Source of the DNA: JBBTUF01 sp038063855
GTDB lineage: Bacteria; Patescibacteriota; Minisyncoccia; Ryanbacterales; GWA2-47-10b
Direction: 5' to 3'
Length of the DNA: 23,415 bases
Assembly (NCBI GenBank): GCA_038063855.1
Contig: JBBTUF010000049.1
Coordinates: 1-23,415, forward strand
Shown here: piece by piece, positions 21,908 through 23,415 of the stretch
Numbering within the stretch: the stretch's first letter is position 1
Layout of the letters: each line of letters starts with the position of its first letter
Program-made: the position numbers and the translations under genes
The notes under the pieces: model-generated
Seen by the model: the letters and a program-made list of their open reading frames with translations, nothing else
Databases searched by the model: none
What the model was told of the DNA's origin: nothing

Positions 21908-22990
21908 ATGAGTAAATTTTTTTGGGGTGCGGCGACCTCAAGTCACCAAGTTGAGGGGGGTAACAATAATGATTGGAGCGAGTGGGAGCGTGCTCATAAT
22001 TTAGAAATGTCGGGCGTTGCTTGTGACCACTATAATCGATATAAAGAAGATTTTGATATTGTAAAATCATTGGGTCATAATGCACATCGACTTTCTATTG
22101 AATGGTCGCGTATTGAGCCCGAAGAGGGGAAATTCAATGATGCCGAAATTCAGCATTATCGCGATGTTATCTCGGCGCTCCGCGAGCGCGGCATTGAGCC
22201 GTTTGTAACATTGTGGCACTGGACGATTCCGTTGTGGTTTCGTGATCAGGGTGGCTGGCTTAATAAAAAATCTCCAGAGCATTTTGCGCGCTATGTTGAG
22301 AAAATTGTTAGTGCGTTTTCTAACGTAAAATTTTGGATTACACTCAACGAGCCAAATGTTTGTACGGGGCACGGCTATTTCAAAGGCGAATGGCCCCCCG
22401 GCGAGCGCTCAATAATAAAATTAATTCGAGCTAATTATAATCTTGCGCGAGCGCATAGGCTTGCGTTTGAGAGTATCAAAAAAATAAATTCTTCAGCTCA
22501 AATAGGTATTGCGCAAAATTTGATTTATTTTTCGCGCCCGCTTGGGATATTCAAAAAATATTTTTATAATGAGTGGTTTTTAAATCAAATAAAAAATTAT
22601 CAAGATTTTGTCGGTGTAAATTATTATTTTTCGGATAGAGTTGCAAAAACTCATTCTGATATGAAATGGGGTATTGATCCCGAAGGTTTGTATTTTGTGC
22701 TCAAGCAAGTAAGTTCGTATCAAAAACAAATTTATATTTTAGAAAATGGTATTGCAAACTCGCCAGACGATAAACGTGCAGAATTTATTCGCGATCACGT
22801 TGCTATGACGCAAAAAGCGATGGCGGAAGGCGTGGACGTGCGTGGATACTTTTATTGGTCGCTACTCGATAACTTCGAATGGGCACATGGATTTGCTCCG
22901 CGTTTTGGTCTTGTAGAAATCAACTATAAAACCATGGAGCGTCATATCCGCCCAAGCGCATGGGAATATAAGAAAATCATTGAAAAATAA
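21908..22990 (+). CDS. Family 1 glycoside hydrolase (beta-glucosidase-like)
   Basis: The (beta/alpha)8 enzyme has the acid/base in FWITLNEPN (E148) and the nucleophile in YILENGIA (E279). Other GH1 marks are FFWGAATSSHQVEGG at the N-terminus, RLSIEWSRIEP, WHWTIPLWF, NYYFSDR, and GYFYWSLLDNFEWAHGF. At 360 aa it is about 90-100 residues shorter than usual GH1 enzymes, mainly from shorter loops in the middle; both catalytic residues are kept. No signal peptide, so it should be cytoplasmic. It starts 2 nt after the pilin stop and is probably coupled to it, an odd pairing. Confidence 0.94.
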   Translation: MSKFFWGAATSSHQVEGGNNNDWSEWERAHNLEMSGVACDHYNRYKEDFDIVKSLGHNAHRLSIEWSRIEPEEGKFNDAEIQHYRDVISALRERGIEPFVTLWHWTIPLWFRDQGGWLNKKSPEHFARYVEKIVSAFSNVKFWITLNEPNVCTGHGYFKGEWPPGERSIIKLIRANYNLARAHRLAFESIKKINSSAQIGIAQNLIYFSRPLGIFKKYFYNEWFLNQIKNYQDFVGVNYYFSDRVAKTHSDMKWGIDPEGLYFVLKQVSSYQKQIYILENGIANSPDDKRAEFIRDHVAMTQKAMAEGVDVRGYFYWSLLDNFEWAHGFAPRFGLVEINYKTMERHIRPSAWEYKKIIEK

Positions 22991-23017
22991 GGCATTCTTG
23001 GCTTTTGCTAGGGAAAG

Positions 23018-23045
23018 TTGACATAGTCTTTGGGGCGAGTATAAT
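23018..23045 (+). promoter_or_regulatory. Consensus promoter upstream of the rRNA leader
   Basis: Perfect TTGACA (23018-23023), 16-nt spacer, perfect TATAAT (23040-23045), the best promoter in the window. Transcription should begin near 23052. It drives either a short terminated RNA or the rRNA operon with an attenuator in its leader. Confidence 0.85.
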
Positions 23046-23061
23046 GGTGAATTAGGAGACT

Positions 23062-23085
23062 ATGAATATGGATACAGAAACTTAA
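23062..23085 (+). CDS. Seven-codon leader ORF
   Basis: ATG AAT ATG GAT ACA GAA ACT TAA, encoding MNMDTET. AGGAG (23054-23058) lies 3 nt before the first ATG and 9 nt before the second, so initiation at the second (MDTET) is favoured. It may be a leader peptide or chance; no codon bias for a single amino acid suggests classical attenuation. Confidence 0.3.
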   Translation: MNMDTET

Positions 23086-23112
23086 ACATATTTTTGGAAA
23101 GTGCAAGTAGAT

Positions 23113-23152
23113 CCGCGATTGTTCTGTTTCCAGAATAATCGCGGGTTTATTT
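23113..23152 (+). terminator. Intrinsic terminator before the rRNA leader
   Basis: CCGCGATTGTTCTG (23113-23126) pairs with CAGAATAATCGCGG (23131-23144) with one G-U pair and a TTTC loop, followed by GTTTATTT. Confidence 0.85.
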
Positions 23153-23175
23153 AGAAAGAACGTTGAAAATTTAAA

Positions 23176-23346
23176 GCCCGCCTAAATTTCATAGGAAATT
23201 TATTCGGGCAAGCACCAAATATACTAAGCTAAGTAGTGTTTCTTTGCAGGACACTATTTGGAAAATAAAGAATCCGTCGAAGGCGACACAATTTGTGAGT
23301 CCCGCCTTCGCGCGGGACGAGCCAAATTAACAAATTTTCATTTGTT
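23176..23346 (+). promoter_or_regulatory. Structured leader of the 16S rRNA
   Basis: Successive hairpins: 23176-23190 with 23195-23209 (two mismatches); TAGTGT (23234-23239) with ACACTA (23251-23256); TCCCGC (23300-23305) with GCGGGA (23312-23317); and AACAAAT (23329-23335) with ATTTGTT (23340-23346), directly before 16S. TGTTTCTTTG (23237-23246) resembles a boxA antitermination site with one extra T. CGAAGGCG (about 23278-23285) could pair instead with CGCCTTCG (23303-23310), disrupting the third hairpin. Confidence 0.5.
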
Positions 23347-23415
23347 TATAATGAGAGTTTGATCCTGGCTCAGGACGAACGCTGGCGGCGTGGATAAGGC
23401 ATGCAAGTCGAACGG
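23347..23415 (+). rRNA. 16S ribosomal RNA, 5' end (continues beyond the window)
   Basis: AGAGTTTGATCCTGGCTCAG at 23354-23373 is the universal 16S 5' sequence (E. coli positions 8-27), followed by GACGAACGCTGGCGGCGTG and GCATGCAAGTCGAACGG. The GGCGGCGTGGATAAGGCATGC form is of Parcubacteria type. The mature 5' end near 23347 is inferred from E. coli numbering. Confidence 0.96.

Larger units (their letters stand above)
23052..23152 (+). ncRNA. Candidate ~100-nt small RNA or attenuated leader
   Basis: The consensus promoter and an intrinsic terminator bound a transcript of about 100 nt with no substantial ORF. Inside is a seven-codon ORF with a Shine-Dalgarno. I recognise no known RNA family. 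Confidence 0.45.

Noticed and set aside
23347..23352. TATAAT directly before the 16S sequence as a promoter
   Set aside because: A start ~7 nt downstream would fall within the mature 16S, so it cannot give a full-length rRNA.

Overview
The window looks like a chromosomal segment of a Candidate Phyla Radiation (Patescibacteria) bacterium, most likely a Parcubacteria-type lineage. The evidence is the gene set (GatB, an EF-P with the non-canonical MQQRKPV tip, a ThrRS without a TGS domain, a short SMC, a stripped-down PilB/GspE ATPase, a type IV pilin), very short intergenic spacers, and a 16S 5' end that continues off the right edge. TGA is used as a stop (rnhB, trmD, dnaE), so this is not a code-25 lineage. 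No CRISPR array and no tRNA gene was seen.

Layout. Positions 1-4020: the C-terminal part of a TraG/TraD-like conjugative ATPase, efp (minus), gatB (plus) and a small membrane protein. Positions 4031-6520: an eroded second miaA 3' end, a PaaX/Cas2-like winged-helix protein, miaA, and a LysM/coiled-coil/TM protein with a strong terminator. Positions 6519-12691 (minus): gspE/pilB-like ATPase, dnaE, thrS. Positions 12715-17624 (plus): rnhB (interrupted by a 100-N assembly gap inside a 60-bp tandem repeat), rpmF, a nusB-Nudix fusion, rnc, smc. Positions 17628-19627: an accessory island between smc and rpsP holding a Y1 (REP-associated) transposase with matching palindromes and a 372-aa membrane-anchored protein. 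Positions 19643-22990: rpsP, khpA, trmD, a small membrane protein, a type IV pilin and a GH1 glycosidase. Positions 22991-23415: a consensus promoter, a possible ~100-nt small RNA with a terminator, a structured leader and the start of 16S rRNA.

The most notable signal is a repeated insertion pattern. The last codons of smc occur three times: 17553-17624 (functional), 18354-18425 and 19595-19627. One cargo gene lies between each pair. Copy 2 differs from copy 1 mainly at synonymous sites, so it seems to be the tail of a diverged but functional smc rather than a decayed duplicate. The retained tails supply a TTGCAG -35 box, 17 bp from a -10, for the gene that follows (orf372 and rpsP). The same layout appears at miaA: a diverged, frameshifted miaA 3' end lies beyond the PaaX/Cas2-like gene. 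I infer that cargo enters by recombination anchored in the 3' end of a core gene, leaving the resident tail behind.

A second window-wide signal is a compact promoter layout. The -10 hexamer ends 6-8 nt before the ATG of at least ten genes, often with a -35 at 16-18 bp, which predicts leaderless mRNAs. The LysM gene and the element upstream of 16S depart from this: both have a short leader with a Shine-Dalgarno sequence.
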